DNA of 64,000 nt from Sphingomonas_D zeicaulis (GCF_050433225.1 NZ_JBNPXQ010000005.1:186001-250000), one strand, 5' to 3'. Shown: positions 16,678 through 25,795, counted from the stretch's first letter. Notes: generated by a model from the letters alone, not told the origin. Translations and numbers: made by a program.

Positions 16678-18093
16678 ATGTGGGATGTCATCATCGTCGG
16701 CGGGGGCTCGTCAGGCTTGCCGGCTGCGATCTTCGCGGCCGAGCGTGGCGGGCGCGTCCTGCTGATCGATGCAGCCGCCGAATTGGGCGGCACCCTGTGG
16801 GTCGCGACCGGCCAGATGAGCGCGGCAGGCACGCGGCTGCAGCAGGCGCGCGGCATCACCGACAGCGCCGACGCCCATTTCGAGGACGTCATGCGGATCA
16901 GCCGCGGCACCGCCAATCCCGGCCTCGTCCGCCTGGCGATCGACAATGCCGCCGACACCTTCGACTGGCTGATGGATGCCGGCTTCGAACCGCTGCCAGA
17001 GCATCCGGTGACCGGCTTCGGTCATGAGCCCTATCGCGAGAAGCGCTATTACTGGGGCGCCGAGGGCGGCATCACCGTCAAGAATGTTCTCGTCCCCCGC
17101 GTCGAGGCGCTAGTGGCCGCGGGCCGGATCACGCTGAAGCTGCAGCATGAGGTGACCGCGCTGCGCAGCGATGCCGACGCGCGGGTGATCGGCGTCACGG
17201 TGCGTGACGCCGATGGCGCGAGCCATGACTTCGACGGCCGCAACACCGTGCTGGCGACCGGGGGCTACGCCGCGAACGCCGAGATGTTCGAACGGCTGAG
17301 CGGCTATCCGCTCTACAACGCCGCGCCCTACCCCTTCTCTCAGGGTGCCGGGCTGGTGCTTGGCGAGGCGGCGGGCGGCTATCTGCGCGGCCAGGAGAAC
17401 GTCTTCAATAATTTCGGCACGCTCTACAACAGCGATACGTTCCCGGCGCGGTCGCTTGGCGTGGTCGAGACCTTTCCCGAGCGGCGCGAGCCTTGGGAAA
17501 TCTACGTCAACGCGAACGGCCAGCGCTTCATCCGCGAGGATATCCGGAGCGTGGACGCGCGCGAGATGGCGCTGATGGACCAGCCCGACCGCCGCTACTG
17601 GATCGTCTTCGACCGGGCGATCCTCGACACGGCGCCGCCGATCATCGTCGGCTGGAGCCGCGAGGACATGGCGCGCGCCTTCGCCGAAGATGGCCCCGCT
17701 TTCTCCAGCGCGCCGACGATCGAGGCGCTCGCCGAGCGCGCAGGCATCGACGCCGCCGGCCTCGCCCGCGCGGTCGCAGGGTTCAATTATGGTGTGCTGA
17801 CCGGCAACGATTTTCTCGGCCGCGTGCACGCGCCGCAATCGATCGGCACCGGCCCGTTCTACGCCATCCGCATGCAGGGTAGCTCGATTTCGAGCGCGGT
17901 GGGCCTCGCGGTAGACGACGACCTGCGCGTCGTCCGCCGCGACGGCCAGCCGATCGGCAATCTCTATGCGATCGGCGAACTGCTTGGATCGGGACAGACG
18001 ATGGGCAAGGCGGCGTGCGGTGGCATGATGGTGACGCCGGCGATGACCTTCGGTCGCCTGCTCGGCCAGCGCCTGCCGGTGGAGAACGCCTGA
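16678..18093 (+). CDS. fumarate reductase/ketosteroid dehydrogenase-type flavoprotein
   Basis: The 471-residue FAD protein has the dinucleotide motif VIIVGGGSSGLPAAIFAAER at the N-terminus, ATGGYAANAEMF in the middle and a C-terminal GELLGSGQTMGKAACGGMMV FAD-binding stretch. This layout is that of soluble fumarate reductases, ketosteroid 1-dehydrogenases and urocanate-reductase relatives. It probably adds or removes hydrogen at a C=C bond next to a carbonyl. No signal peptide is seen. Its stop overlaps the next start by one base. The IclR-type operator in front links it with the divergent exported hydrolase. Confidence 0.85.
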   Translation: MWDVIIVGGGSSGLPAAIFAAERGGRVLLIDAAAELGGTLWVATGQMSAAGTRLQQARGITDSADAHFEDVMRISRGTANPGLVRLAIDNAADTFDWLMDAGFEPLPEHPVTGFGHEPYREKRYYWGAEGGITVKNVLVPRVEALVAAGRITLKLQHEVTALRSDADARVIGVTVRDADGASHDFDGRNTVLATGGYAANAEMFERLSGYPLYNAAPYPFSQGAGLVLGEAAGGYLRGQENVFNNFGTLYNSDTFPARSLGVVETFPERREPWEIYVNANGQRFIREDIRSVDAREMALMDQPDRRYWIVFDRAILDTAPPIIVGWSREDMARAFAEDGPAFSSAPTIEALAERAGIDAAGLARAVAGFNYGVLTGNDFLGRVHAPQSIGTGPFYAIRMQGSSISSAVGLAVDDDLRVVRRDGQPIGNLYAIGELLGSGQTMGKAACGGMMVTPAMTFGRLLGQRLPVENA

Positions 18094-18914
18094 TGCTGCC
18101 TTCGGTCAACCTGCTCGCCGGCGAGCGCCGCGGCTATCTTTCCGGCCCGTGCGGCCAGGTCCATTATCGCGACCTCGGTGAGGGGCCGGCGATCGTGCTG
18201 GTCCACCAGGCGCCATGGGGATCGATCCAGTACCGCAAGGCCGCGCCCGAACTCGCCGCCGCCGGCTATCGCGTGATCGTGCCCGACCTGCCCGGCCACG
18301 GCATGTCCGATCCGCCCGCGGCTGGCGGTGCCAGCGTACCGCTCTATGCCGATGCGGTGGCGGCCGTGATCGATGCGCTTGGTCTCGGCACGGTCGCGAT
18401 CGTCGGCCATCACGGCGGCGCGCTGGTCGCGGCGCGGGTGGCGGCGACCTATCCCGGCACGGTCCGCGCGCTCGCGACCGACAACATGCCATATTACACC
18501 GCCGAGCAGCGCGCCGCGCGCGCCGCCTCCCTCAACGATGTGCAGGAGATCAAGGCGGACGGCAGCCACTTCACCGATCGCTGGGCCGCGGTGCGCCGCA
18601 TCGCCGATCCGACGTGGAGCGACGAGACCGTGCATGTCGGCATCGTCGCCTATTTCGCCAATGGTCCGTGGAAGGAGGACGGCCATCGCGCCGCCCCGGC
18701 CTATGATCTGGAGCCCGATCTCGACCGGATCGCGTGCCCGGCCCTGATCCTCGCAAGCCACAAGGATCCGCTGTTTCCGATGGGTCGCAAACTCGTCGAG
18801 CGGCGGCCGCGCTGGGCCTATGCCGAATATCCGGGCGGTGCCGGCATGGTCTTCGAACGCGCGGGCGAATGGGCAGCGCCCATCCTTCATTTCCTCAAGG
18901 GTCTTCCGAAATGA
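18093..18914 (+). CDS. cytoplasmic alpha/beta-hydrolase-fold protein lacking canonical nucleophile and His
   Basis: The product is 273 residues with normal fold landmarks (GPAIVLVHQAPWGS, VIVPDLPGHGMSDPP, LILASHKDPLFPM). The nucleophile elbow reads G-H-H-G-G (105-109), with His107 at the nucleophile place. The loop where the catalytic His should sit reads YPGGAGMVFE, with no His. The Asp-containing SHKDP loop is kept. It is related to the exported protein at 15490-16446 (shared HQxPW and GHH motifs) but lacks a signal peptide. A non-hydrolytic role such as C-C bond lyase, decarboxylase or isomerase is plausible. It is coupled to the flavoprotein upstream and the GST downstream. Confidence 0.8.
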   Translation: MLPSVNLLAGERRGYLSGPCGQVHYRDLGEGPAIVLVHQAPWGSIQYRKAAPELAAAGYRVIVPDLPGHGMSDPPAAGGASVPLYADAVAAVIDALGLGTVAIVGHHGGALVAARVAATYPGTVRALATDNMPYYTAEQRAARAASLNDVQEIKADGSHFTDRWAAVRRIADPTWSDETVHVGIVAYFANGPWKEDGHRAAPAYDLEPDLDRIACPALILASHKDPLFPMGRKLVERRPRWAYAEYPGGAGMVFERAGEWAAPILHFLKGLPK

Positions 18915-19504
18915 CGATCACGATCTACGGCCGCCCCGGTTCGCGCGCACGCCGGCCCTTGTGGGTGGCGCGGGAACTCGGGCTGCAGGTGAGCAACATC
19001 GAGCCGGCGCCGGGCGACATCAAGCAGCCGCCCTATCTGGCGATCAATCCCAACGGCAAGGTGCCGGCGCTGATCGACGGGGAACTGACCTTGTTCGAAT
19101 CGTTCGCGCAGAGCCTCTATCTCGCCAAGAAATATGGCACCAGCACGCTCTATCCGAGCGCGGTCGAGGATGAGGCGCGGGTCTGGCAGTGGACCTTCTG
19201 GGGCCTCAACGAACTTGAAAAGCCGCTGACCACCTGCCTGTTCGAACGCGTCATCAAGCCGGAGGCGGAGCGCAACGCCGCGCTGGCCGATGCCGCCGAG
19301 CGCGATCTGCAGGCGCCGCTGGCAGTGCTGGAACAGGCGCTCGGTGGTCGCGACTGGCTGCTCGGCAGCGATTTTTCGGTCGCCGACATCAATGTCGCTG
19401 CGGTCGCCGCGCTCACGCGGTCGACCCGCGTCGACCTGTCAGCTTTTCCCGATGTGGCCGCCTGGCTGGAGCGTGCCGTGGCGCGCCCGGCGTACAATGG
19501 CTGA
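18911..19504 (+). CDS. glutathione S-transferase-family protein
   Basis: The 197-residue product has an N-terminal thioredoxin-like domain with ITIYGRPGSRARRPLWVARE, the cis-Pro stretch NGKVPALID and ESFAQSLYLAKKYG, then an all-helical C-terminal domain with FSVADINVAAVAAL. GSTs in catabolic clusters often do dehalogenation, ether cleavage or maleyl-type isomerisation with glutathione. The N-terminal Ser11 could be the activating residue. The start overlaps the preceding stop as ATGA, and the gene ends the operon begun by the flavoprotein. Confidence 0.88.
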   Translation: MTITIYGRPGSRARRPLWVARELGLQVSNIEPAPGDIKQPPYLAINPNGKVPALIDGELTLFESFAQSLYLAKKYGTSTLYPSAVEDEARVWQWTFWGLNELEKPLTTCLFERVIKPEAERNAALADAAERDLQAPLAVLEQALGGRDWLLGSDFSVADINVAAVAALTRSTRVDLSAFPDVAAWLERAVARPAYNG

Positions 19505-19576
19505 GTGTTGCACAACGATCACAAACCCCGCCGGGATCGGGCGAAAACGATAAAAGTCACGTGACATCGGCGGGAA

Positions 19577-19602
19577 TTATGTCATACTCCTATAACAAAT
19601 AA
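19577..19602. promoter_or_regulatory. possible operator site D
   Basis: The AT-rich stretch begins TTATGTCATA and ends ATAACAAATAA. The outer arms resemble site A, but the middle is two bases shorter and poorly conserved. It lies 143 bases before the TonB receptor start. It may be the same regulator's site or simply an AT-rich promoter. Confidence 0.35.
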
Positions 19603-19744
19603 TAAATTGCCGTTCGCAGGGCATCCCGCTGGTCAAATGCCGGGGGGATTGAGTGGGGTTTTGTCCGGATTTCGCCGGGCAGAACGCGAGTTGGGCAGGG
19701 ATCGGCCGGCGCAGGACCGGCCGCGAAGGATTGGAAAGGACGAC

Positions 19745-22090
19745 ATGTTGACCAGAGCAAAGCTGGGGACGCTCGCGGGGTTGAGCTTGTATGCGTTGGC
19801 TGCGGGGGCGGCACAGGCGCAGGACACGGCACCCGCTGCCGACGCCGTCGAGACACCGCAGGAAGGCGTCGGCGACATCGTCGTCACCGCGCAGCGCCGC
19901 GAACAGCGGCTGCAGGACGTGCCGATCGCGGTCAGCGCCTTTTCCTCCGCAGACATGCAGACGCGCCAGATCAGCCGCACGATCGACCTGCTGAACTATG
20001 TTCCCAACCTGATCGGCCACAACAATACCTCGGTCGGCACTGCGAACAGCTATTCGATGCGTGGTCTCAACAACAATGAGACCATCTCGACCTTCGACCT
20101 GCCGGTCGGCACCTATGTCGACGAAGTCTATATGTCGCGGCAGAGCGCCAACAATTTCGCCTTCTTCGATGTCGAGCGGATCGAAGTGCTTCGCGGGCCG
20201 CAGGGCACCTTGTTCGGCCGCAACACCACCGGCGGCGCGATCAACGTGATCATGAAGAAGCCGGGCGAGAATTTCGGCGGGTTCGCCGAGGTCGGCTATG
20301 GCCGTTTCGATCGCGTCACCGCCCGCGCGTCCGTCGATCTGCCGATCGTGCCCGGCAAGGTGCTGAGCAAGATCCAGGGCTATTACGTCAACGACGACGG
20401 CTACGTGAAGAACCGCGTCACCGGCGATCGCCTGAACGACGAGAAGAGCTATGGCTTCCGCGGCGCGCTGCGCGTGTTCGGCGGCGATACCGTGACGTGG
20501 GACGGCACGGTCGATTACAATTACCAGAGCTACGCCAACTTCCCGAACTTCTACGATCCGGCCACCAAGGATCGCGTCAGCTACACCCGGCTGCGCAAGG
20601 GCCAGACCGTGTCCGACGTGTTCGGCGGCCGTTCCTACCTGTCGTCCGGCCTGTCGGACAACACGCTGGGCAATGTCGCCGAGAGCTGGTCGTTCACCTC
20701 GAACCTGCAGATCGACGCGGCCGACGATCTGACGGTGAACATCATCACCGGCTATCGCCACATCTATAACGAATATCTGACCGACAGCGCGATGAGCCTC
20801 AACAGCGCGGCCACGGTCTATACCTTGCCGGCGGATGTCGTCACGGTGGTGCCGGGTTCCACCTCGGTGCTGGCCAATGACAGCTGGCATGGCCAGTTCA
20901 GCCAGGAAATCAAGGCGACCGGCAAGGCGTTCGACAACAAGCTGACCTACACCGGCGGCCTCTATTACATCCGCGAAGACAACAAGACCAACTTCGCAAA
21001 CCTCGCGATTACCGCGGCCGGCGCGCCCACGCTGTTCGCCGATCGCACGATGTCCAACAACACCGATGCGATCGCCGCCTATTTCCAGGCCGATTACGAG
21101 GCGATCGAGGGCCTGACCCTGACCGCGGGCATCCGCTATACTGAGGAATATAAGGACATCGCCTTCCAGGCGAACGACAGCCCGCTGCCGCCGGTCGGCC
21201 TCAACCAGCCGTTCAACACCGACGACATCATCGCCGCCGGCCTGCCGATCAAGCAGACCGCCAAGGTGTGGACGCCGCGTTTCGCGATCAACTACAAGAT
21301 GGCGCCGGACGTGTCGGTGTTCGCATCGGCCACCAAGGGCTTCAAGTCGGGCGGCTGGGTCTCCCGCTCCTACAACGCGGCGGGCATGTTCCCCTTCTCG
21401 CGTGAGACGATCTGGTCATTCGAAGGCGGCCTGCGTTCCGAATGGTTCGACCGCAAGCTGCGCGTCAATCTGACGGGCTTCTACTTCAACGACATGGACA
21501 ACCAGCTTCCCGCGGGCCGCGAGAACCCGCTGGTGCCGGGCCAGATCATCTACGTTACCCGCAACTTCGCCGACCTGCGCAACTATGGCCTCGAATCCGA
21601 GATCACGCTGGCGCCGGTCCGCGGGCTCAACATCTACTGGACCGCGGGTCTCCAGCACGCGCGTTTCAAGAACATCGATCCGTCGGTGATCGCGCAGGCG
21701 GCGAACTGCCGCAACGGCGTGGCTTCGGCCTGCAACCAGGGCATCGTCACCGCCGCCGGCGAGATCGCGCTGCCCTCGCGCGTGGCACCGTTCAACTCGA
21801 CGGTAGGCGCCAACTACACCGCGGAGTTCGGCGATTTCCGCCTGACACCGTCGGTGAGCTGGGCCTATACCGATGGCAGCTGGCCATCGGCGCAGAACGA
21901 CGCGCGCGGCTATCAGGAAGCGCATGGCCTGTGGAACGGCGGCATCTCGCTGCGCAACGTAGCGCAGGGCTGGACGCTGTCGGCGGAGTGCACCAACTGC
22001 TTCGACCGCCGCTTCGTGTCTTCCTTCCTGATCTTCCCGTATCTCAACGAGCCGGGTCGCTGGACAGTGCGCGCGCGCTACGACTTCTGA
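19745..22090 (+). CDS. TonB-dependent outer membrane receptor (catabolic island)
   Basis: The 781-residue product starts with a signal peptide ending GAAQAQ, followed by a TonB box (GDIVVTAQRREQ). The plug carries VERIEVLRGPQGTLFGRNTT and GGAINVIMKKP, and the barrel ends in RWTVRARYDF with a terminal Phe, as outer membrane proteins do. The AAGGA ribosome site sits six bases before ATG 19745. Its plug type is the one common among sphingomonad receptors for hydrophobic or aromatic compounds. Located inside the island, it probably imports the island's substrate across the outer membrane. A strong terminator follows. Confidence 0.92.
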   Translation: MLTRAKLGTLAGLSLYALAAGAAQAQDTAPAADAVETPQEGVGDIVVTAQRREQRLQDVPIAVSAFSSADMQTRQISRTIDLLNYVPNLIGHNNTSVGTANSYSMRGLNNNETISTFDLPVGTYVDEVYMSRQSANNFAFFDVERIEVLRGPQGTLFGRNTTGGAINVIMKKPGENFGGFAEVGYGRFDRVTARASVDLPIVPGKVLSKIQGYYVNDDGYVKNRVTGDRLNDEKSYGFRGALRVFGGDTVTWDGTVDYNYQSYANFPNFYDPATKDRVSYTRLRKGQTVSDVFGGRSYLSSGLSDNTLGNVAESWSFTSNLQIDAADDLTVNIITGYRHIYNEYLTDSAMSLNSAATVYTLPADVVTVVPGSTSVLANDSWHGQFSQEIKATGKAFDNKLTYTGGLYYIREDNKTNFANLAITAAGAPTLFADRTMSNNTDAIAAYFQADYEAIEGLTLTAGIRYTEEYKDIAFQANDSPLPPVGLNQPFNTDDIIAAGLPIKQTAKVWTPRFAINYKMAPDVSVFASATKGFKSGGWVSRSYNAAGMFPFSRETIWSFEGGLRSEWFDRKLRVNLTGFYFNDMDNQLPAGRENPLVPGQIIYVTRNFADLRNYGLESEITLAPVRGLNIYWTAGLQHARFKNIDPSVIAQAANCRNGVASACNQGIVTAAGEIALPSRVAPFNSTVGANYTAEFGDFRLTPSVSWAYTDGSWPSAQNDARGYQEAHGLWNGGISLRNVAQGWTLSAECTNCFDRRFVSSFLIFPYLNEPGRWTVRARYDF

Positions 22091-22102
22091 TTTGCCAATC
22101 CC

Positions 22103-22137
22103 GGGCGGCGGGGCGCACAAGCGCCCGGCCGCCTTTT
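22103..22137 (+). terminator. Rho-independent terminator after the TonB receptor
   Basis: A GC-rich 13-pair stem with one mismatch (arms 22103-22116 and 22121-22133, ACAA loop) is followed by TTTT. It lies 13 bases after the receptor stop and 33 bases before the next start, so it may limit read-through into the downstream enzymes. Confidence 0.75.
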
Positions 22138-22169
22138 CCATTTTCCGCGATCCATCCAGGAACATCGCC

Positions 22170-22469
22170 ATGGCCGAACTTCCCAGCGCCGATCAGGTAA
22201 AACTGCCGCGCAGTAGCAAGGGCCGCCGCCCGAACTTCTTCGAGGATCCGGCGATCGACCAGGTGATGACCTTCTTCCTCGAACTGATGACCGAGGTGGC
22301 GGTGATGCGCGAACGGCTCGACACCGTCGAGCGACTGCTCGAAACCAGGTCCAGCATCACCCGCGCCGATATCGAGGCCTATCGCGCCGACGAGACGGTG
22401 GAGGCGGAACGCCTTGCCTGGCGCAACGCCTATGTCCAGCGGGTCATGCGGATGCACGCGCCCGAGTGA
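22170..22469 (+). CDS. small coiled-coil protein, copy 1
   Basis: The 99-residue product is of unknown function. It has a basic N-terminus (SSKGRRPNFFED), a central heptad-like helix (FFLELMTEVAVMRERLDTVERL) in which Leu and Val recur, and a C-terminal helix ending RNAYVQRVMRMHAPE. A relative at 28821-29144 has the same layout, with LALMVELAASNDRIDRLERE in the middle and LRVMRIF near its end. No signal or membrane segment is present. The position just before the old-yellow-enzyme gene suggests a partner or accessory subunit of an island enzyme; this is inference. Confidence 0.7.
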   Translation: MAELPSADQVKLPRSSKGRRPNFFEDPAIDQVMTFFLELMTEVAVMRERLDTVERLLETRSSITRADIEAYRADETVEAERLAWRNAYVQRVMRMHAPE

Positions 22470-22497
22470 CACGCGCCGACCCGCGAGCAGCCCAGCG

Positions 22498-24474
22498 ATG
22501 ACCGCCTATCCCAACCTCTTCTCTCCGTTCATGGTGGGCAGGCGGACGCTGAAGAACCGCGTTGTCCATGCTTCCATGTCGACGCATTATGCCGATCGCG
22601 GCCGCGTCACGCCGCGGCTGATCGACTATTATGTCAACCGCGCGCGCGGCGGCACGGCGATGCTCGTGACCGAGCCGATGGCGATGCTGAGCCATCACAA
22701 GCTGCCGACGCGCCCCGCGGTGCTTTCCGGCATCAACGAGGGCGAACTCACCCGCTGGGCCGATCTGGTCGGCGCCGAGGGCGGGCTGATGCTCGGCCAG
22801 ATCCAGGACAATGGCCGCGGCTTCCGCGCCGGCTTCCGCAACCCGGATGCGATCGGCCCCTCCGCGCTGCCCGACGATCTGAGCTGGACGGTGCCGCACG
22901 CGCTTTCCGCCGACGAGATCCGCCGGATGATCGACGAATTCGCCTTCTGCGCCACGCGGCTGCAGGCGGCGGGCTTCGCCGGCGTCGAGATCTCCGCTGG
23001 CCATGGCCACCTCTTCCACCAGTTCCTGGCCGCGCGCTCTAACGTGCGCGACGACGACTATGGCGGCGACCTCCCCCGCCGCACCCGCCTGCTGACCGAC
23101 CTGATGCTGGCGCTGCGCGACGCGTGCGGCGACGATTTCATCATCGGCGTCAAGCTGCCCGCCGAGGATGGCATGGAAGGCGGCATCGACCTCGACATCG
23201 CGGCGCAGATCACCGATCGCGTCCACGCCACCGGGGTGATGGATTATCTCACCTATTGCTGGGGCGCGCACGGCCACACGCTCTACGAGCATCTGCCCGA
23301 CCTGCACGGGCCGCGCACGCCCTTCGTCGATCGCATCGCCGCGCTCGGCAAGCATGCGCCGGGCGTGCCGCTGGGCGCGCTCGGGCTGATCACCGATCCC
23401 AATGAGGGCGAACGCATCGTCCGTGACGGGCTGGGCGACCTCGTGATGATGGGCCGGCCGCTGGTGACCGACCCGGCCTGGGCGGTGAAGGCCGAGCAGG
23501 GCCGCGAGGCGCAGATCCGCTATTGCGTGTCGTGCAACACCTGCTGGCACATGATCAACATCGGCCGCGGACTCCACTGCGACAACAATCCCCGCGTCGG
23601 CGCGCCCGACGAGGCGGACTGGCGCCCCGAGCCGGTGGCGGCGCCCAAGCGCGTCGTCGTGGTCGGCGGCGGCATCGCTGGCATGGAGGCGGCCTGGGTC
23701 GCCGCCGCGCGCGGCCACACGGTAACGCTGTTTTCCGCCGGCGACGAGGCGGGCGGCAAGACGCGGCTCCACGCCCTGCTCCCCGGTGGCGAGAATCTCA
23801 GCAGCATCTATGATTATCAGCGGCTGTCGGCGGAGCGCGCCGGCGCGGTCTTCCACTGGGGCACCACTGCCGGTGCCGACGACATTCTCGCGCTCGCGCC
23901 CGACCATGTCGTGCTCGCGACCGGCGCGACGCCGGGCTGGCCGGACTATCTGCCCGCCGAATATCGTGGCGAGGGCTTTTTCCCCGACCTCCGCCAGGCG
24001 ATGGCCGATCTCACCCGGCTGACCGCGCGACAGGCGGGCACCGCGGTGATCCATGACGCCGATCATGGCGCCTTCACCTATGCCGCGGCCGAACTGCTCA
24101 AGACGCGCTACGACCGCGTCATCATCCTGACCGAGCGGGAGCGGATCGCCAGCGACGAGGCGATGGTGACGCGGCAGGGCGTCTATGCCCGCCTCTACGC
24201 CAAGGACATCGAGATCGTCACCTCGGTCCGCCCCCTCGCCTCCTCGCGCTTCGAGGAGGGCGAGGTCGCCTATGCCAATATCTTCAGCGGCCGCGAGACG
24301 GTGATCGCCGACGTCGCGCTGTTCACCTATGCCACCGCGCGCATCCCCGACGATGCGCTCGCCGCGCCGCTGCGCGCGGCGGGGATCGACGTCCGCACCA
24401 TCGGCGATGCGCACGCGCCGCGCACTGTGCTGGTCGCGACCGCCGAGGGCTATCGCACCGCCATGGAATTCTGA
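22498..24474 (+). CDS. old-yellow-enzyme/FAD fusion reductase (2,4-dienoyl-CoA reductase type)
   Basis: The 658-residue enzyme has an FMN TIM barrel (residues 1-~340), with SAGHGHLFHQFLAARSNVRD at the active site, then a 4Fe-4S site and a C-terminal FAD/NAD domain (VVVVGGGIAGMEAAWVAA). The cluster cysteines are Cys343, 346, 349 and 361 (Cx2Cx2Cx11C), closer to trimethylamine dehydrogenase than to FadH. In the barrel the usual first active-site His of the family is Ser, while His169 is kept. It probably reduces or oxidises a C=C or C-N bond of a pathway intermediate. The SDR gene follows by 11 bases. Confidence 0.87.
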   Translation: MTAYPNLFSPFMVGRRTLKNRVVHASMSTHYADRGRVTPRLIDYYVNRARGGTAMLVTEPMAMLSHHKLPTRPAVLSGINEGELTRWADLVGAEGGLMLGQIQDNGRGFRAGFRNPDAIGPSALPDDLSWTVPHALSADEIRRMIDEFAFCATRLQAAGFAGVEISAGHGHLFHQFLAARSNVRDDDYGGDLPRRTRLLTDLMLALRDACGDDFIIGVKLPAEDGMEGGIDLDIAAQITDRVHATGVMDYLTYCWGAHGHTLYEHLPDLHGPRTPFVDRIAALGKHAPGVPLGALGLITDPNEGERIVRDGLGDLVMMGRPLVTDPAWAVKAEQGREAQIRYCVSCNTCWHMINIGRGLHCDNNPRVGAPDEADWRPEPVAAPKRVVVVGGGIAGMEAAWVAAARGHTVTLFSAGDEAGGKTRLHALLPGGENLSSIYDYQRLSAERAGAVFHWGTTAGADDILALAPDHVVLATGATPGWPDYLPAEYRGEGFFPDLRQAMADLTRLTARQAGTAVIHDADHGAFTYAAAELLKTRYDRVIILTERERIASDEAMVTRQGVYARLYAKDIEIVTSVRPLASSRFEEGEVAYANIFSGRETVIADVALFTYATARIPDDALAAPLRAAGIDVRTIGDAHAPRTVLVATAEGYRTAMEF

Positions 24475-24485
24475 GGGAGAAACCA

Positions 24486-25337
24486 ATGTATCCGGATCTC
24501 GCGGGCAAGGTCGCCATCGTCACCGGCGCCGGCCGCCACGGCGGCCTAGGCGCCGCCATCGCGCGCAAGCTGGCGGAAGACGGCGTCCATGTCGTCCTCC
24601 ACGATCTCGGCCAGACCAAGGGTGCGATGGCGCCCGAACATGGCGTGGGCCAGGCGAGCGAGCTCGAACAGATCGCCGACGAACTGCGCACCCTCCATCC
24701 GAACATCGCCACCTTCGCCGCCGACATGCGCGTCGAGGCCGAGGTCGAGGCGCTGGTCGCCTTCGCGGTCGAGCGGTTCGGCAAGCTCGACATCCTCGTC
24801 AACAATGCCGGCGTCGGCTTCCTGTTCGGCCCCTTCGTCGACCAGACGCAGGAGATGTGGGACACGGTGCTGGACGTGAACCTGCGCGGCTCCTTCTTCG
24901 CGATGAAGCATGCGATCCGCCAGATGCTCAAGCAGGACGAACTGCCGGACTGGGGCCGCGGCCGCATCGTTTCGATCGGCAGCCGCGGGTCGAAGTCGGG
25001 TTCGGCGCTGACTTCTTCCTACATCGCCTCGAAGCACGGCCTCGTCGGCCTGACCCGCTCGGTCGCGATCGAGATGGGGCCACAGCAGATCACCGTGAAC
25101 GCGGTCTGCCCGAACCATGTCACCACGGGCCTGGGATCGTGGCAGAACGAGTATATGGCAGGCATGCGCGGCCAGACGCTTGACGAATATATGGCAGCGA
25201 TGCGCGGCCGCATTCCGCTGGGCCGCGTCGGCACGCCCGAGGACACCGCAAATGCCTGCGCCTTCCTGTGCTCGGGCCAGGCGCGGTATATCACCGGCGA
25301 GGCGATGAACGTGTCCGGCGGCGAGGAAATGCACTGA
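24486..25337 (+). CDS. short-chain dehydrogenase/reductase
   Basis: The product is a 283-residue classical SDR. The cofactor motif is TGAGRHGGLGAAIARKL, NNAGVGFL is the structural motif and the catalytic Tyr179-x3-Lys183 lies in SSYIASKHGL, with Ser164/166 before it. The acidic residue after strand 2 (LHDLG) favours NAD(H). It oxidises an alcohol or reduces a ketone in the pathway. An unusual insert (PDWGRGR) precedes the catalytic Ser strand. It lies 11 bases after the OYE-type gene and is the last gene before a bidirectional hairpin. Confidence 0.9.
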   Translation: MYPDLAGKVAIVTGAGRHGGLGAAIARKLAEDGVHVVLHDLGQTKGAMAPEHGVGQASELEQIADELRTLHPNIATFAADMRVEAEVEALVAFAVERFGKLDILVNNAGVGFLFGPFVDQTQEMWDTVLDVNLRGSFFAMKHAIRQMLKQDELPDWGRGRIVSIGSRGSKSGSALTSSYIASKHGLVGLTRSVAIEMGPQQITVNAVCPNHVTTGLGSWQNEYMAGMRGQTLDEYMAAMRGRIPLGRVGTPEDTANACAFLCSGQARYITGEAMNVSGGEEMH

Positions 25338-25353
25338 ATCGATGATCTATTTT

Positions 25354-25380
25354 CCTCCCCGGCGCGCAGCGTCGGGGAGG
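25354..25380. terminator. bidirectional hairpin terminator
   Basis: CCTCCCCG (25354-25361) pairs with CGGGGAGG (25373-25380); T's precede it and A's follow, so it can stop both the SDR transcript and the converging GlcG-like transcript. Confidence 0.75.
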
Positions 25381-25396
25381 ACAAAAAAGCGACTTA

Positions 25397-25795
25397 TCAC
25401 CCCAACGCAGCAATCCCCGCCTCGGCGATCGCCACATCCTGCTCGGCATTCCCCCCGGAAATCCCGATCCCGCCGATGCACACACCATCCCACCGGATCG
25501 GCAGCCCGCCCGGCATCGGCAGATAATCGGTCAGCCGCAGCAGTTCCGGCTCCTCCTTCAGCCGGCTGGTCAGCACCCCGCTCGGCGCGCGCATCAGTGC
25601 GGCGGTGCGAGCCTTGGCGGTGGCGACCGCGGGGGTCATCACGCCGGCGCCGTCGGCGCGCTCCAGCCGGAACAGATAGCCGCCATCATCGACGATCGCG
25701 ATCGTCGCTACGATGCCGATCTCCTGCGCCTTGGCGCGCGCCGCCGCCAGCATGGCATCCAGTTCGGCACCGCCGAGCACAGCCTTGGTCTTCAT
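25397..25795 (-). CDS. GlcG/HbpS-family protein
   Basis: The 132-residue protein has the HbpS/GlcG fold: ATIAIVDDGGYLFRLERADG, KARTAALMRAPSG and a glycine-rich end (GGIGISGGNAEQDVAIAEAG). ATG 25795 gives the usual family length; an open frame continues upstream but lacks protein character. No signal peptide is present. Family members bind haem or cobalamin, or are accessory proteins of glycolate and related catabolic operons; some are enzymes acting on small amides or imines. It is a single-gene minus-strand unit, divergent from the GntR regulator. Confidence 0.85.
   Translation of the reverse strand: MKTKAVLGGAELDAMLAAARAKAQEIGIVATIAIVDDGGYLFRLERADGAGVMTPAVATAKARTAALMRAPSGVLTSRLKEEPELLRLTDYLPMPGGLPIRWDGVCIGGIGISGGNAEQDVAIAEAGIAALG

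Noticed and set aside
22444..24486. 680-codon minus-strand frame
   Set aside because: Exact antisense of the OYE/FAD gene with repetitive Arg/Gly/Ala/His composition; a shadow frame.
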